Assembly (NCBI RefSeq): GCF_003003265.1
Contig: NZ_PVTL01000006.1
Location: forward strand, 248,001-312,000
Direction of reading: 5' to 3'
Length of the DNA stretch: 64,000 nt
Source of the DNA: Glaciihabitans tibetensis
GTDB taxonomy: Bacteria > Actinomycetota > Actinomycetes > Actinomycetales > Microbacteriaceae
Shown here: positions 1-8,342 of the stretch, one piece after another
How positions within the stretch are numbered: position 1 is the stretch's first letter
Layout of the letters: each line of letters opens with the position of its first letter
Program-made: the position numbers and the translations under genes
The notes under the pieces: generated by a model
The model's input: the letters and a program-made list of their open reading frames with translations, nothing else
Told to the model about the DNA's origin: nothing
Database searches by the model: none

Positions 1-108
1 GCGATGACCAAGGACCTTGCCCTTCTCGTCGGACCCGACCAGAAGTGGCAGACCACCGAGGAGTTCCTCGACACCCTTGACAAGAACCTGGCCGCACGCC
101 TGGGGTAG
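1..108 (+). CDS. icd: Isocitrate dehydrogenase (NADP+), C-terminal end
   Basis: Only the last 35 codons are present; the gene starts left of the window. The reading frame is open from base 1 to a TAG stop. The segment resembles the end of dimeric NADP-dependent isocitrate dehydrogenases: a TKDLALLVGP block, then a TTEEFLDTLDKNL helix. The enzyme oxidatively decarboxylates isocitrate to 2-oxoglutarate in the TCA cycle. The assignment rests on this short tail alone, so a related decarboxylating dehydrogenase cannot be excluded. Confidence 0.7.
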   Translation, partial: AMTKDLALLVGPDQKWQTTEEFLDTLDKNLAARLG

Positions 109-156
109 CCGGGAAATGCCCTGCGGAATCCCAGTCGGTAGTGGCATCGTCTAACC

Positions 157-1587
157 ATGAACACCAATCACTTTGACGTTGTCGTCATCGGCGCGGGCCC
201 CGCGGGCACCGCGGCCGCTCTCCGTGCCGCCGAGCTCGGGGCCCGAGTAGCCGTAGTGGAGGCCGCGCGCACCGGCGGCACCTGTGTCAACACGGGCTGC
301 GTGCCCACCCGGGTGCTCGCGAAGACAGCGCGGATCATGCGGGAGATGCGCACGGCCGGCGGGTACGGCATCGGGGTTGTTGACCAGGGCATTGACTGGC
401 CGTCCACCGTTCAGCGGGTACGGGCCACCGTCGATCGCGTACGCGCGCTCAAGAGTGAGCCCGCGCGATTCGCCGCGGCCGGGGTAGAGCTGATCCTCGA
501 GGGTCGCGCGCGCTTCGCCAACGCCACGACGCTCCGGCTCGACAGCGGGCGGCAGGTTACCGCCGAGACGATCATCGTCGCGGTCGGCGGGCACTCGCGC
601 CGACTCCCGATTCCCGGGGCCGAGTTCGCCACCGTGCCGGAGCACGTGCTCGATCTCCCGGCACTGCCGGGCCGGGTCGCCGTGATCGGAGCAGGAAACA
701 CCGGGGCGCAACTTGTCACGGTGTTCAGCTCCTTCGGGTCATCCGTCACCCTGCTCGATCTCGCCCCCCGCGTGCTTATGCCCTCGGACGAGGCGATTTC
801 CGCGGCGGTTGCTGGCGCCTTCACCGACCAGGGCGTGGCCGTGCACACCGGAATCGATGGTGTGGAGAGCATCGAGCGCGACGACTACGGGGTCCTCACC
901 CTGACATGGAGTAACGATGGCAGCCCCGTCTCGGGCCAGTTCGACGCGGTGATCATGGCCACCGGGTGGCCGGCGGACGTGGAGGACCTCGGTCTGGAAA
1001 ACGCCGGCATCGCGACCACCCGGTCGTCGATTCCGGTGGACCAGTACTTCCACAGCGTCGTGCCGCACGTGTACGCGGTGGGAGACTCCACCGGTAAGGA
1101 CATGCTGGTGCAGGCGGCGCAGTTCGAGGGGGAAGCCGCCGCGGAGAACGCGGTGCTCGGCGCAAACCGCCGCACTCCCCACCACCTGCTGCCCGCCGGG
1201 GGGTTCACCGACCCCGACTACGCCGGCGTGGGACTCACCGAAGCCCAGGCGCGCGAACGGGACCCGCGCTGCGTGGTGTCGGTGGTGCCGTACTCAAGCC
1301 TCGACCGCGCGGTCATCGACGATCGTGAACTCGGATTCCTCAAGCTCATCTCCGACCGCCGCCGGGAACTGATCCTGGGCGCGCACGCCGTGGGGGAGAA
1401 CGCGATCGAGGTGGTGCAGTCGGTGACCACCGCGATGGCCGCCGGAGTCGACGTGGCGACGCTGGCGAACGTGCGGTTCGCCTACCCGACCTACAGCGCG
1501 ATCATCGGGTTGGCCGCACGTGGGTTGCTCGCCGAGTCGGACGCTGCGGCGGCAGCGACATCCACCGCCTCGGCCTCGTTCGAATAA
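157..1587 (+). CDS. FAD-dependent pyridine nucleotide-disulfide oxidoreductase (dihydrolipoamide dehydrogenase / mercuric reductase-like)
   Basis: A 476-residue class I flavoprotein disulfide reductase. Residues 8-17 form the FAD-binding VVIGAGPAG motif, and the redox cysteines are Cys43 and Cys48 in GGTCVNTGCVPT. A second Rossmann motif (VAVIGAGNTG, near residue 173) binds NAD(P)H, and AVGDSTGKD binds FAD again. The dimerisation domain fills the C-terminus. The family's usual C-terminal catalytic HPTxxE is replaced by AYPTYSAI, so the acid-base histidine is missing. The natural substrate cannot be named. It faces cobA tail to tail with 26 bp between the stop codons. A CATCGT hexamer lies 6 nt before the ATG and may mark a leaderless promoter. 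Confidence 0.85.
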   Translation: MNTNHFDVVVIGAGPAGTAAALRAAELGARVAVVEAARTGGTCVNTGCVPTRVLAKTARIMREMRTAGGYGIGVVDQGIDWPSTVQRVRATVDRVRALKSEPARFAAAGVELILEGRARFANATTLRLDSGRQVTAETIIVAVGGHSRRLPIPGAEFATVPEHVLDLPALPGRVAVIGAGNTGAQLVTVFSSFGSSVTLLDLAPRVLMPSDEAISAAVAGAFTDQGVAVHTGIDGVESIERDDYGVLTLTWSNDGSPVSGQFDAVIMATGWPADVEDLGLENAGIATTRSSIPVDQYFHSVVPHVYAVGDSTGKDMLVQAAQFEGEAAAENAVLGANRRTPHHLLPAGGFTDPDYAGVGLTEAQARERDPRCVVSVVPYSSLDRAVIDDRELGFLKLISDRRRELILGAHAVGENAIEVVQSVTTAMAAGVDVATLANVRFAYPTYSAIIGLAARGLLAESDAAAAATSTASASFE

Positions 1588-1629
1588 AGCAGCCTCATTC
1601 GAATAAAGCGGCCTCATTCGAATAGAGCG
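1573..1629. repeat. Three 19-bp tandem units across two convergent stop codons
   Basis: Three nearly identical, exactly phased units of GCCTCATTCGAATAAAGCG start inside the last codons of the oxidoreductase gene and end inside the last codons of cobA on the other strand. Because TTCGAA is its own reverse complement, both proteins end in Phe-Glu encoded by the repeat. Confidence 0.9.
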
Positions 1630-2783
1630 AACTGTGCCGCCTCGCGGAGCAGCGCGTCCGCTGCCTCGTCTCCGCGTGCCGCCAGCGTCACCACGTCGCC
1701 GATGACCACAACCGCGGGGGACCGCACGCCCGTCGTGCGCATCATCTCGTCGGCGCGGTCGAGGGAACAGATTGTGGTGCGCTGGTCGTCGGCGAATCCG
1801 CGCTCGATGATCGCGACGGGCATGTCCGCGCGCATGCCCAGACGGGAAAGTCCTCCCAGCATCTGACCGAGCGTGCTGATGCCCATGAGCACGACGATCG
1901 TTCCGCCGAGGCCGATGAGGTGGGTCAGGTCGCGGTCGCCGATCGGCGTGTGCCCGGAGATGACCGTGAACAGTCGGCTCACCCCGCGATGGGTGACCGG
2001 GATTCCCGCGGCGGCCGGCACGGCGATCGCGCTGGTCACGCCCGGAATAACGGTGACGGCGACGCCCGCTTCGCGGCAGGCGATCACTTCTTCGCCGCCG
2101 CGTCCGAACACGAACGGGTCGCCTCCCTTGAGGCGCACAACCGTGTCGCCGCGGAGGGCCGCGGCAACCAGCATCCGCTCAATTTCACGCTGGGGACGCG
2201 CATGGTGACCCGGCGCCTTGCCGACGTCGACCAGCTCGGCTCCCGGTGCCCACTTCTCGAGCAGGTCAGACGGTCCGAGGCGGTCATAGAAGACGACGTC
2301 CGCGCGGCGAAGGGCGTCCATCGCGGCCACCGTGAGCAGGCCGGCTGACCCGGGTCCGCCTCCGACGAGCGTGACGGATCCCATGGCGGATGTCTCGGCC
2401 GCCGGCTCCCGCGTGAGCCAGGTTCGATGCCGCAGACACGCCGCGGTGATGAGGGCATCGGTCTGGGCGGTCGCCTCGACGAGCACCACGAGTTCGACCG
2501 CCGAGACCAGATCGCTCCAGGCTGTGGGGGAGCGGGGAGGCTGCACGGTGTGCACGTGAACGATTGGGGTCTGCGCCGCGTGGCCAGCGTGCTCGGCGTT
2601 GCCAGCGCGCCCGGCGGCGCCCGCGTGCTCTGCGTTGCCAGCGCGCCCGCGTTCGGGGAGCGGGCCGCCGAGGTGGAACACCTCTGCTCCGACGGCGAGG
2701 TACTGCGCAAGCACGCGCCGCGCAGGACGCGCGTCGCCCACCACCAGCACCCGGCGACCTCCGAAATCGAGTCCGGGGGTCAC
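1614..2783 (-). CDS. cobA: Uroporphyrinogen-III C-methyltransferase with degenerate siroheme-synthase N-terminus
   Basis: The C-terminal ~255 residues are a SAM-dependent uroporphyrinogen-III methyltransferase (SUMT), which makes precorrin-2 for siroheme. Visible motifs are LVGGGPGSAGLLT, FYDRL, VVRLKGGDPFVFGRGGEE and VIPGVTSAIA. The first ~130 residues look like a worn CysG-type dehydrogenase domain: VLVVGDARPARR replaces the canonical GGGxVAxRK, followed by a tandem insert (AGNAEHAG twice). It starts with GTG one base after the nirB stop, so it is probably co-transcribed and translationally coupled with nirB, supplying siroheme for nitrite reductase. Confidence 0.9.
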   Translation of the reverse strand: MTPGLDFGGRRVLVVGDARPARRVLAQYLAVGAEVFHLGGPLPERGRAGNAEHAGAAGRAGNAEHAGHAAQTPIVHVHTVQPPRSPTAWSDLVSAVELVVLVEATAQTDALITAACLRHRTWLTREPAAETSAMGSVTLVGGGPGSAGLLTVAAMDALRRADVVFYDRLGPSDLLEKWAPGAELVDVGKAPGHHARPQREIERMLVAAALRGDTVVRLKGGDPFVFGRGGEEVIACREAGVAVTVIPGVTSAIAVPAAAGIPVTHRGVSRLFTVISGHTPIGDRDLTHLIGLGGTIVVLMGISTLGQMLGGLSRLGMRADMPVAIIERGFADDQRTTICSLDRADEMMRTTGVRSPAVVVIGDVVTLAARGDEAADALLREAAQFALFE

Positions 2784-2784
2784 G

Positions 2785-5457
2785 TTACTCGCTGTCCGCG
2801 AGCTGCTCGGCCGGACGCATGGGGATGGTCAGGCCGGCCAGCTGAACCCGGCCGGCTTCGCTGGTGCCGTCGCGCTCTTCCGGGCGAGCCGGTCGGGGCT
2901 GTCCGCGCTCAATTACCTGGAGGAGAGACGGGTCGGGTGTGGTCGGCGCGTTGACAAAGGGACGGAACCGGCGCATGCGCTCGGGATCGGACAGCGTTGC
3001 AGCCCACTCGTCTTCGAACACGTTGACGTGCATGGCCATCGCGGCGTCGAGCTCCGCGGCGATGCCGAGCGAGTCGTTGCACACCACGTCGTACACGTGG
3101 TCGATGCCACCCTCGAGGTCTTCCTGCCAGCGCGCGGTGCGCTGCAGGCGGTCGGCAGTGCGGATGTAATACATCAGGTAGCGGTCGATGTACCGGATGA
3201 GGGTGTCTGCGTCGAGGTCCTTGGCGAGCAGAACCGCGTGCGCGGGCTGGAAGCCGCCGTTGCCGCCGACGTAGAGGTTCCAGCCGATCTCGGTCGCGAT
3301 GACGCCGATGTCTTTCGAGCGCGCTTCAGCGCACTCGCGGGCACAACCTGACACACCCAGCTTGAACTTGTGGGGTGAACGCAGCCCGCGGTAACGGTTT
3401 TCGAGTTCGATCGCCATTGCTACGGAGTCCTGAACGCCGAATCGGCACCAGGCTGACCCGACACACGACTTCGCCGTGCGCAGGCTCTTTCCGTAGGCCT
3501 GGCCCGATTCGAAGCCTGCGTCGACGAGTACTCGCCAGATGTCGGGCAGCTGGTCGAGGCGGGCGCCGAAGAGAGCGATCCGCTGGCCGCCGGTGATCTT
3601 GGTGTACAGGTTGAACTGCGCGGCGACTTCGCCAATGACGATGAGCTTCTCGGGGGTGATCTCGCCGCCGGGGATGCGGGGAACAACCGAGTAGCTGCCG
3701 TCCTTCTGCATGTTCGCCAGTGCGCGGTCGTTGGTGTCCTGCAGCCCGCCGCGGCCGGCATCGAGGATGTAGCCGCCAGTTTGTGATGCGAGCACCGACG
3801 CGATGGTGGGCTTGCACACATCGCAGCCGAGGCCGGTACCGAAGCGCTCCATGATCTGCTCGAAGGAGGTGAGTCCCAGGATGCGCACGGACTCAAACAG
3901 CTCGCTGCGGCTCAGCGTGATGTGCTCGCAGAGTGCGTGTGACACCGCGATTCCCGCGGCCTTCAGCTCGGTCTCGAGCACCTTCTTCAGCAACGGCACA
4001 CACGATCCACACTGGGTGCCCGCACGGGTGCAGGCCTTCAGTGCGCCGAGCTCGGTGACGGGGTCACCGTGGTCGCCGTGGATTGCAGCGCGAACGGTGC
4101 CGAACGACACGTCATTGCACGAGCAGAGCTGGGCGTCGTCGGGCATGTCGGAGCTCGAGGGCAGCTCTGCCCCAGAGGCCGACAGGTAGGCGCCGGGTTC
4201 CGCAGGCAGCTCTCGCCCGAGCATGGGGCGCAGCGACAGGTACGGCGACGCGTCGCCGACGAAGATTCCGCCGAGCAGGGTTTTCGCATCGCTCGACACC
4301 ACGATTTTTTGGTACAGCCCGCGGGCCGGGTCGGCGTAGACAACCTCGAGGGCGCGGTCGCCGGTGCCGAATGCATCACCGAAGCTCGCTACCTCGACAC
4401 CCGACAGCTTGAGCTTGGTGGCGTCGTCTATTCCGGGGAAGACCGCCTCGCCGCCGTTGATGCGGTCGGCAACAACTTCAGCCATCGCGTTTGCGGGAGC
4501 GACCAGGCCGATGCACCGGCCGTCAACGCTGGCAACCTCGCCGATCGCCCAGACGCCGGGAACGGAACTGGCGCAGTCGTCGCCGATCACGATGCCGCCG
4601 CGCTCGCCGATCTCGATGCCGGCGGCGCGAGCGAGCTCGTCTCGCGGGCGAATACCGATCGACCAGACGAGCAGGTCGGCGTGCAGCTGGCGGCCGTCAT
4701 CGAGGGTGAGGCCGAGCACCTGCCCGGACTCCGCGACCAGGATTTCACTGGGGCGGTGGCCCAGTTCGAGCGCGATGCCCTGGGAGTCGATGAGGCGGCC
4801 GAGCGCCATGCCGGCCCCCTGGTCGAGCTGGGTGGGCATAAGCCAGGTGGCGCCGTCAACGATGGTGGTGTTTGCGCCGAGACGCTGCACCCCGCCGGCG
4901 GCTTCGAGGCCGAGCAGTCCTCCACCTATAACGGTGACGTTCGCGGGCCGGCCGAACTTTTCTTTGAGGCGGGCCGTCTCGCTGACGAGAAAGTCGACGT
5001 CCTCGATCGTGCGGTAGACGACGCCCTTGTCACTGTTGGCCATCGGGGGCACAAAAGCAGACGAGCCGGTGGCAAACACCAGTTCGGTGTATCCGAGTAG
5101 TTCGCCGCTGCCGAGCGTCACTGTGCGGGCCGCGGTGTCCACGGCGGTGACGCGGCTGCCGCCGCGGTAGTGAATGCTTGGGGACTCCCAAAGGGTGCCG
5201 TCTCCGAGCGTCAGGTCTTCCGGCTCGGTGAGGCGGTGCGATAGCGACACGCGGTCGTAGGGAAGGTGAATTTCTTCGCCGATGACGGTGACGTCGATCG
5301 CCGGGGTGGAACGGTCCGCTGCGAGATTGCGGTCATTCATCGCCTCCGCGAATCGATGCGCCGCGGGTCCGCCGCCGATGACGATTACCCGGCGTGCCGG
5401 TGCGGAAGCGCCGTCGTCGGTGGTGGTGGCTTCCGGGGTCGTCTGGTCGAACGTCAT
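2785..5457 (-). CDS. nirB: NAD(P)H-dependent assimilatory nitrite reductase, large subunit
   Basis: An 890-residue cytoplasmic enzyme that reduces nitrite to ammonium. The order is an N-terminal FAD/NAD(P)H domain (VIVIGGGPAAHR near residue 24, LPYDRVSLS), a BFD-like [2Fe-2S] domain with a CSCND...CTRAGTQCGSC cysteine pattern, a second CDVCKP site, and the sulfite/nitrite reductase core. The 4Fe-4S/siroheme cysteines lie in TAKSCVGSAWCRFG and GVSGCARECAEA. Length is slightly above the family norm. An SD-like GAGAGG precedes the ATG. It is divergent from nirD and directly upstream of cobA, so enzyme and cofactor synthesis are grouped. Confidence 0.96.
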   Translation of the reverse strand: MTFDQTTPEATTTDDGASAPARRVIVIGGGPAAHRFAEAMNDRNLAADRSTPAIDVTVIGEEIHLPYDRVSLSHRLTEPEDLTLGDGTLWESPSIHYRGGSRVTAVDTAARTVTLGSGELLGYTELVFATGSSAFVPPMANSDKGVVYRTIEDVDFLVSETARLKEKFGRPANVTVIGGGLLGLEAAGGVQRLGANTTIVDGATWLMPTQLDQGAGMALGRLIDSQGIALELGHRPSEILVAESGQVLGLTLDDGRQLHADLLVWSIGIRPRDELARAAGIEIGERGGIVIGDDCASSVPGVWAIGEVASVDGRCIGLVAPANAMAEVVADRINGGEAVFPGIDDATKLKLSGVEVASFGDAFGTGDRALEVVYADPARGLYQKIVVSSDAKTLLGGIFVGDASPYLSLRPMLGRELPAEPGAYLSASGAELPSSSDMPDDAQLCSCNDVSFGTVRAAIHGDHGDPVTELGALKACTRAGTQCGSCVPLLKKVLETELKAAGIAVSHALCEHITLSRSELFESVRILGLTSFEQIMERFGTGLGCDVCKPTIASVLASQTGGYILDAGRGGLQDTNDRALANMQKDGSYSVVPRIPGGEITPEKLIVIGEVAAQFNLYTKITGGQRIALFGARLDQLPDIWRVLVDAGFESGQAYGKSLRTAKSCVGSAWCRFGVQDSVAMAIELENRYRGLRSPHKFKLGVSGCARECAEARSKDIGVIATEIGWNLYVGGNGGFQPAHAVLLAKDLDADTLIRYIDRYLMYYIRTADRLQRTARWQEDLEGGIDHVYDVVCNDSLGIAAELDAAMAMHVNVFEDEWAATLSDPERMRRFRPFVNAPTTPDPSLLQVIERGQPRPARPEERDGTSEAGRVQLAGLTIPMRPAEQLADSE

Positions 5458-5655
5458 TGCGGCACCTCTCGGGGTGGTTCAGGTCGGGGTGTTTCCCGAT
5501 CGCGAGTTCCTGCGCCGAGCCGTCCTATGGTGTTAACCCAGTACCGCACGGCAGCGCCGTCAGAATGAGAGTCCTTAGTCCCGTTCTCGCGTGGCCCCTA
5601 AAAGTGGTACGTTCGCCGCCTGCCACGCGGGCATTGCCCAACGATCGGGGAAAGC
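5458..5655. promoter_or_regulatory. Divergent nirB / nirD promoter region
   Basis: This 198-bp spacer separates the two divergently transcribed nitrite reductase genes and must hold both promoters. A GGTGTTAACCCAGTACC stretch near its centre resembles half-sites of nitrogen regulators such as GlnR, but spacing to a second half-site is not convincing. I see no hairpin. Confidence 0.5.
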
Positions 5656-6057
5656 ATGTTGAACACCGAGACCACCACGGCCACGAGCCGTGTCGACTCC
5701 GCCACCGGATGGGCTAGCGTGTGCGAGCTCACCCAGCTGGAGCCGCTCTTCGCCGAGGCCGCGCTGATTGATGGCGAACAGATCGCGCTGGTGCGAATGT
5801 CGGACGATTCCGTGCACGCGGTATCGAACCAGGACCCGGTGACCGGGTCGTTCGTGATGAGTCGGGGAATCGTTGGTTCACGCGGCGACCGCCCCACCCT
5901 GGCTTCTCCCCTCCACAAGCAGGTCTACGACCTCGCCACGGGGGAGTGCTTTGGCGACTCCGCCGTCACTTTGCGTACGTTCGAGACTCGCGTCGAGGCG
6001 GGCATTGTGCAGGTCAGACTGTCGTCGTCTGATTCGTCAGCCGAATCTGCGCTGTGA
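5656..6057 (+). CDS. nirD: Nitrite reductase (NAD(P)H) small subunit
   Basis: A 133-residue Rieske-fold protein, the small partner of NirB. The conserved blocks GEQIALVRMSDDSVHAVSNQDP, GSRGDRP, SPLHKQVYDLATGEC and LRTFETRVEAG are recognisable. As in other NirD proteins the Rieske [2Fe-2S] cysteine-histidine ligand pairs are absent, so it is expected to be structural or regulatory rather than an electron carrier. The N-terminal 15 residues are Thr-rich and unconserved. Its TGA overlaps the GTG start of the chelatase gene (GTGA), indicating translational coupling. Confidence 0.93.
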   Translation: MLNTETTTATSRVDSATGWASVCELTQLEPLFAEAALIDGEQIALVRMSDDSVHAVSNQDPVTGSFVMSRGIVGSRGDRPTLASPLHKQVYDLATGECFGDSAVTLRTFETRVEAGIVQVRLSSSDSSAESAL

Positions 6058-6791
6058 ATTCTGCCGGAGCCCCGGTGCTCCTGCTCGCGTCTCACGGAAC
6101 CCGCAATGAGACCGCGAGCGCAGCGGTCGCTGCCCTCGTCGACGCGGTGACCGAACGGATTGTCTCAGCGGATCCAGCCGCCCTGGTGGCGAGCGGGTTC
6201 ATCGATGTGCAGCAACCGGACGTTCCCGCTTGCCTCGCGGCCGTCGATCCCGGCGCGTCGGTTGTTATCGTTCCGCTTCTGATGTCCGCCGGCTACCACG
6301 TGGCCTTTGACCTCGCGAACGCGGCAGCCGGTGCAGCCCCGCGCAACGTACTCGTGGCCGGGGCTCTTGGCCCCGACATCCGCCTGGCCCATATTCTTGC
6401 CGAGCGGCTGGCCGCGAGCGGACTGCGGCACGACGACCGGGTGGTTCTCGCAGCGGCCGGATCGAGCGATGCCAACGCGGTTGATGACTGTCTCACCGCC
6501 GGTCGGCAGCTCGCGGAGGTGCTGGGACGCGAGGTCACCGTGGGTTTCATCGCCGCCGCCGAACCAGGATTGGCGGCCGCCGTCGCCACCGTGCGCGCGG
6601 AGTCTCCTGGAGCGCGGGTCGTCGTGGCCAGCTACCTGCTCGCCCCCGGCACCTTCGCTGAGCAGTCTCGCGAGGCGGGTGCGGACGTTGTGAGCGGCAC
6701 GATCCTCGTCGAGGGGGCGGAACCTCCGGCTGCCCTCGTCGACGTTGTGGTTGACCTGTATCGCGGAATGCTGGTCGACGCTCCTGCGTAG
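6054..6791 (+). CDS. CbiX/SirB-family sirohydrochlorin chelatase
   Basis: A 245-residue protein of the CbiX/SirB class that inserts Fe2+ (siroheme) or Co2+ into sirohydrochlorin. The N-terminal LLLASHGTRNETA holds the family's metal-binding histidine. The second half repeats the fold with AAAGSSDANA in place of a second His motif. Position directly after nirD argues for iron insertion to make siroheme. With CobA it gives two of three steps from uroporphyrinogen III; the middle precorrin-2 dehydrogenase could be the CobA N-terminus or lie elsewhere. GTG start overlapping nirD. Confidence 0.87.
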   Translation: MNSAGAPVLLLASHGTRNETASAAVAALVDAVTERIVSADPAALVASGFIDVQQPDVPACLAAVDPGASVVIVPLLMSAGYHVAFDLANAAAGAAPRNVLVAGALGPDIRLAHILAERLAASGLRHDDRVVLAAAGSSDANAVDDCLTAGRQLAEVLGREVTVGFIAAAEPGLAAAVATVRAESPGARVVVASYLLAPGTFAEQSREAGADVVSGTILVEGAEPPAALVDVVVDLYRGMLVDAPA

Positions 6792-6801
6792 CTCGCCCGC
6801 T

Positions 6802-6853
6802 CGTGGCGGGCTCGCTCTCCCGCACGTCGTGGCGGGCTCGCCCGCCCGCACGC
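6802..6853. repeat. Two 26-bp tandem units after the chelatase gene
   Basis: Two copies of CGTGGCGGGCTCGC plus a C-rich half lie end to end, starting 10 bp after the stop codon. They differ at three positions. Confidence 0.8.
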
Positions 6854-6905
6854 GATTCTGGGAGATAACTGATCGTTTCGCGGCGTTCGTCCATCGGAGC
6901 GTGAT

Positions 6906-6911
6906 TAAATT
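6906..6911 (+). promoter_or_regulatory. -10 box TAAATT of a probable leaderless gene
   Basis: TAAATT is separated from the ATG of the alcohol dehydrogenase by 6 nt (CACCTC), with no Shine-Dalgarno sequence. Transcription would start at or next to the A of ATG. Confidence 0.55.
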
Positions 6912-6917
6912 CACCTC

Positions 6918-7961
6918 ATGCCTACCGTCACCGCATACGCAGCCACATCCGCCACAGAGCCTCTCGTCAAGACCACCATCGAACGTCGCGAAGTCGGCGC
7001 GAAAGACGTACTGATCGAGATCAAGTACTCCGGCATCTGCCACTCCGACATCCACACCGTTCGCGGCGAGTGGGGAGACATCCAGTACCCGCAGGTCGTC
7101 GGCCACGAGATCGTCGGCTTCGTCACCGAGGTCGGATCCGACGTCACCCTGCACAACGTCGGCGACCGCGTGGGCGTCGGCTGTATGGTCAACTCCTGCC
7201 GCGAGTGTGAGAACTGCCTCGCCGGAATGCAGAACTACTGCCTCAAGGGCAACACCGGCACCTACGCGTCGGTCGACCTCGACGGCACCATCACCCAGGG
7301 CGGCTACTCGACCCACGTTGTTGTGGTCGAAGACTTCGTGCTGAAGGTGCCCGAGTCGATCCCGTTCGAGAAGGCCGCGCCCCTGCTCTGCGCCGGCATC
7401 ACCACGTACTCGCCGCTCGCGCACTGGAACGCCGGACCCGGCAAGAAGGTCGCGGTGGTCGGCATGGGCGGCCTTGGTCACATGGCCGTGAAGATCGCGC
7501 ACGCCATGGGCGCTGACGTCACCGTGCTGTCGCAGTCGCTCAGCAAGCAGGAGGACGGACTGCGTCTCGGCGCGGACCACTACTACGCCACGAGCGACCC
7601 GGCCACGTTCGAGGCACTCGGCAACAGCTTCGACCTCATGATCAACACGGTCAGTGCTCCCGTCGACCTCCAGTCGTACCTGTCGCTGCTCCGGCTCGAC
7701 GGCACGATGGTCAACGTCGGCGCTCCCGCCCAGCCCCTCCCGGTCTCGGTGTTCGGGCTGATGGCCAACCGTCGCTCCTTCGCTGCGTCCGGAATCGGCA
7801 GCATCGGCGAGACCCAGGAAATGCTGGACTTCTGCGCGGAGCACGGCATTGCGCCGGAGACCGAGCTCGTCGCGGCTGACTACATCAACGAGGCCTACGA
7901 GCGCGTGCTCGCCTCGGACGTGCGCTACCGCTTCGTCATCGACGTCGCCACGATGGCGTAA
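6918..7961 (+). CDS. Zinc-dependent NAD(P) alcohol dehydrogenase (cinnamyl alcohol dehydrogenase / YahK type)
   Basis: A 347-residue medium-chain dehydrogenase. Catalytic zinc ligands are Cys41 (GICHSDIH), His63-Glu64 (VGHEIVG) and the Cys of PLLCAG. The structural zinc site is intact: Cys94, Cys97, Cys100 and Cys108. The Rossmann motif is [13 protein letters not shown]. The family reduces aldehydes with NADPH or oxidises primary alcohols, but the substrate cannot be read from sequence. Monocistronic, with a repeat beginning exactly at its stop codon. Compare the second alcohol dehydrogenase at 18.9 kb, which lacks the structural zinc cysteines. Confidence 0.93.
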   Translation: MPTVTAYAATSATEPLVKTTIERREVGAKDVLIEIKYSGICHSDIHTVRGEWGDIQYPQVVGHEIVGFVTEVGSDVTLHNVGDRVGVGCMVNSCRECENCLAGMQNYCLKGNTGTYASVDLDGTITQGGYSTHVVVVEDFVLKVPESIPFEKAAPLLCAGITTYSPLAHWNAGPGKKVAVVGMGGLGHMAVKIAHAMGADVTVLSQSLSKQEDGLRLGADHYYATSDPATFEALGNSFDLMINTVSAPVDLQSYLSLLRLDGTMVNVGAPAQPLPVSVFGLMANRRSFAASGIGSIGETQEMLDFCAEHGIAPETELVAADYINEAYERVLASDVRYRFVIDVATMA

Positions 7962-8027
7962 CTGCGTAACTGCGTAACTGCGCAACTGCGTAACTGCGTA
8001 ACCGCAGGACTGCGTAGCTGTGTGACC
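7956..8027. repeat. Octamer tandem array GCGTAACT starting at the stop codon
   Basis: About nine consecutive 8-bp units begin in the last sense codon of the dehydrogenase gene and contain its TAA. The first three are perfect and later ones decay. The period is not a multiple of three, so copies cannot extend the protein in frame. Confidence 0.9.
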
Positions 8028-8171
8028 GCTCGGGGAGCCCCTGCGCGGTTCAGCTTCGGCTCCGCGTAGCTCGCGGCCCCCGAAATCGCCTGGCGGCACC
8101 GGACATATCCGGTGCCGCCAGCGGTTAAAGGGGGCCGTGAGGGCGGTGGATGCCGGTGGGACGGGGCCGCG

Positions 8172-8303
8172 GCGGTGGGAAAGCGCTCGCGGCGGTAGAA
8201 AACCACTCGCCGCGGTAGTTCCACGACTGTGGGCGGGTTGCCCGCGGTAGAAAGATACTCGCCGCGGTAGAAACAACTACCGCATCGAGTAGGTTTCTAC
8301 CGC
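8172..8303. repeat. GCGGTAGAAAC repeat element with nested hairpin
   Basis: Five 20-bp-phased copies of a GCGGTAGAAA-type unit (consensus GCGGTAGAAAACCACTCGCC) fill the spacer between convergent genes. The last two copies plus inverted copies form a hairpin: outer arms GCGGTAGAAA and TTTCTACCGC (8244-8253, 8294-8303), inner arms GCGGTAG and CTACCGC around AAACAA. The rest of the 7962-8342 gap holds the octamer array and no convincing gene. Confidence 0.85.
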
Positions 8304-8342
8304 TCCGGGTCGATTCGGAGACGTATCGGTACCGGCGAAGTA

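Noticed and set aside
5458-5655. GlnR operator in the nir divergent region
   Set aside because: Only one half-site-like stretch is visible and the required spacing to a second one is missing.
6165-8276. A 703-codon minus-strand frame opposite the chelatase and alcohol dehydrogenase
   Set aside because: It runs through tandem repeats and is antisense to two genes with intact motifs; composition is non-coding.
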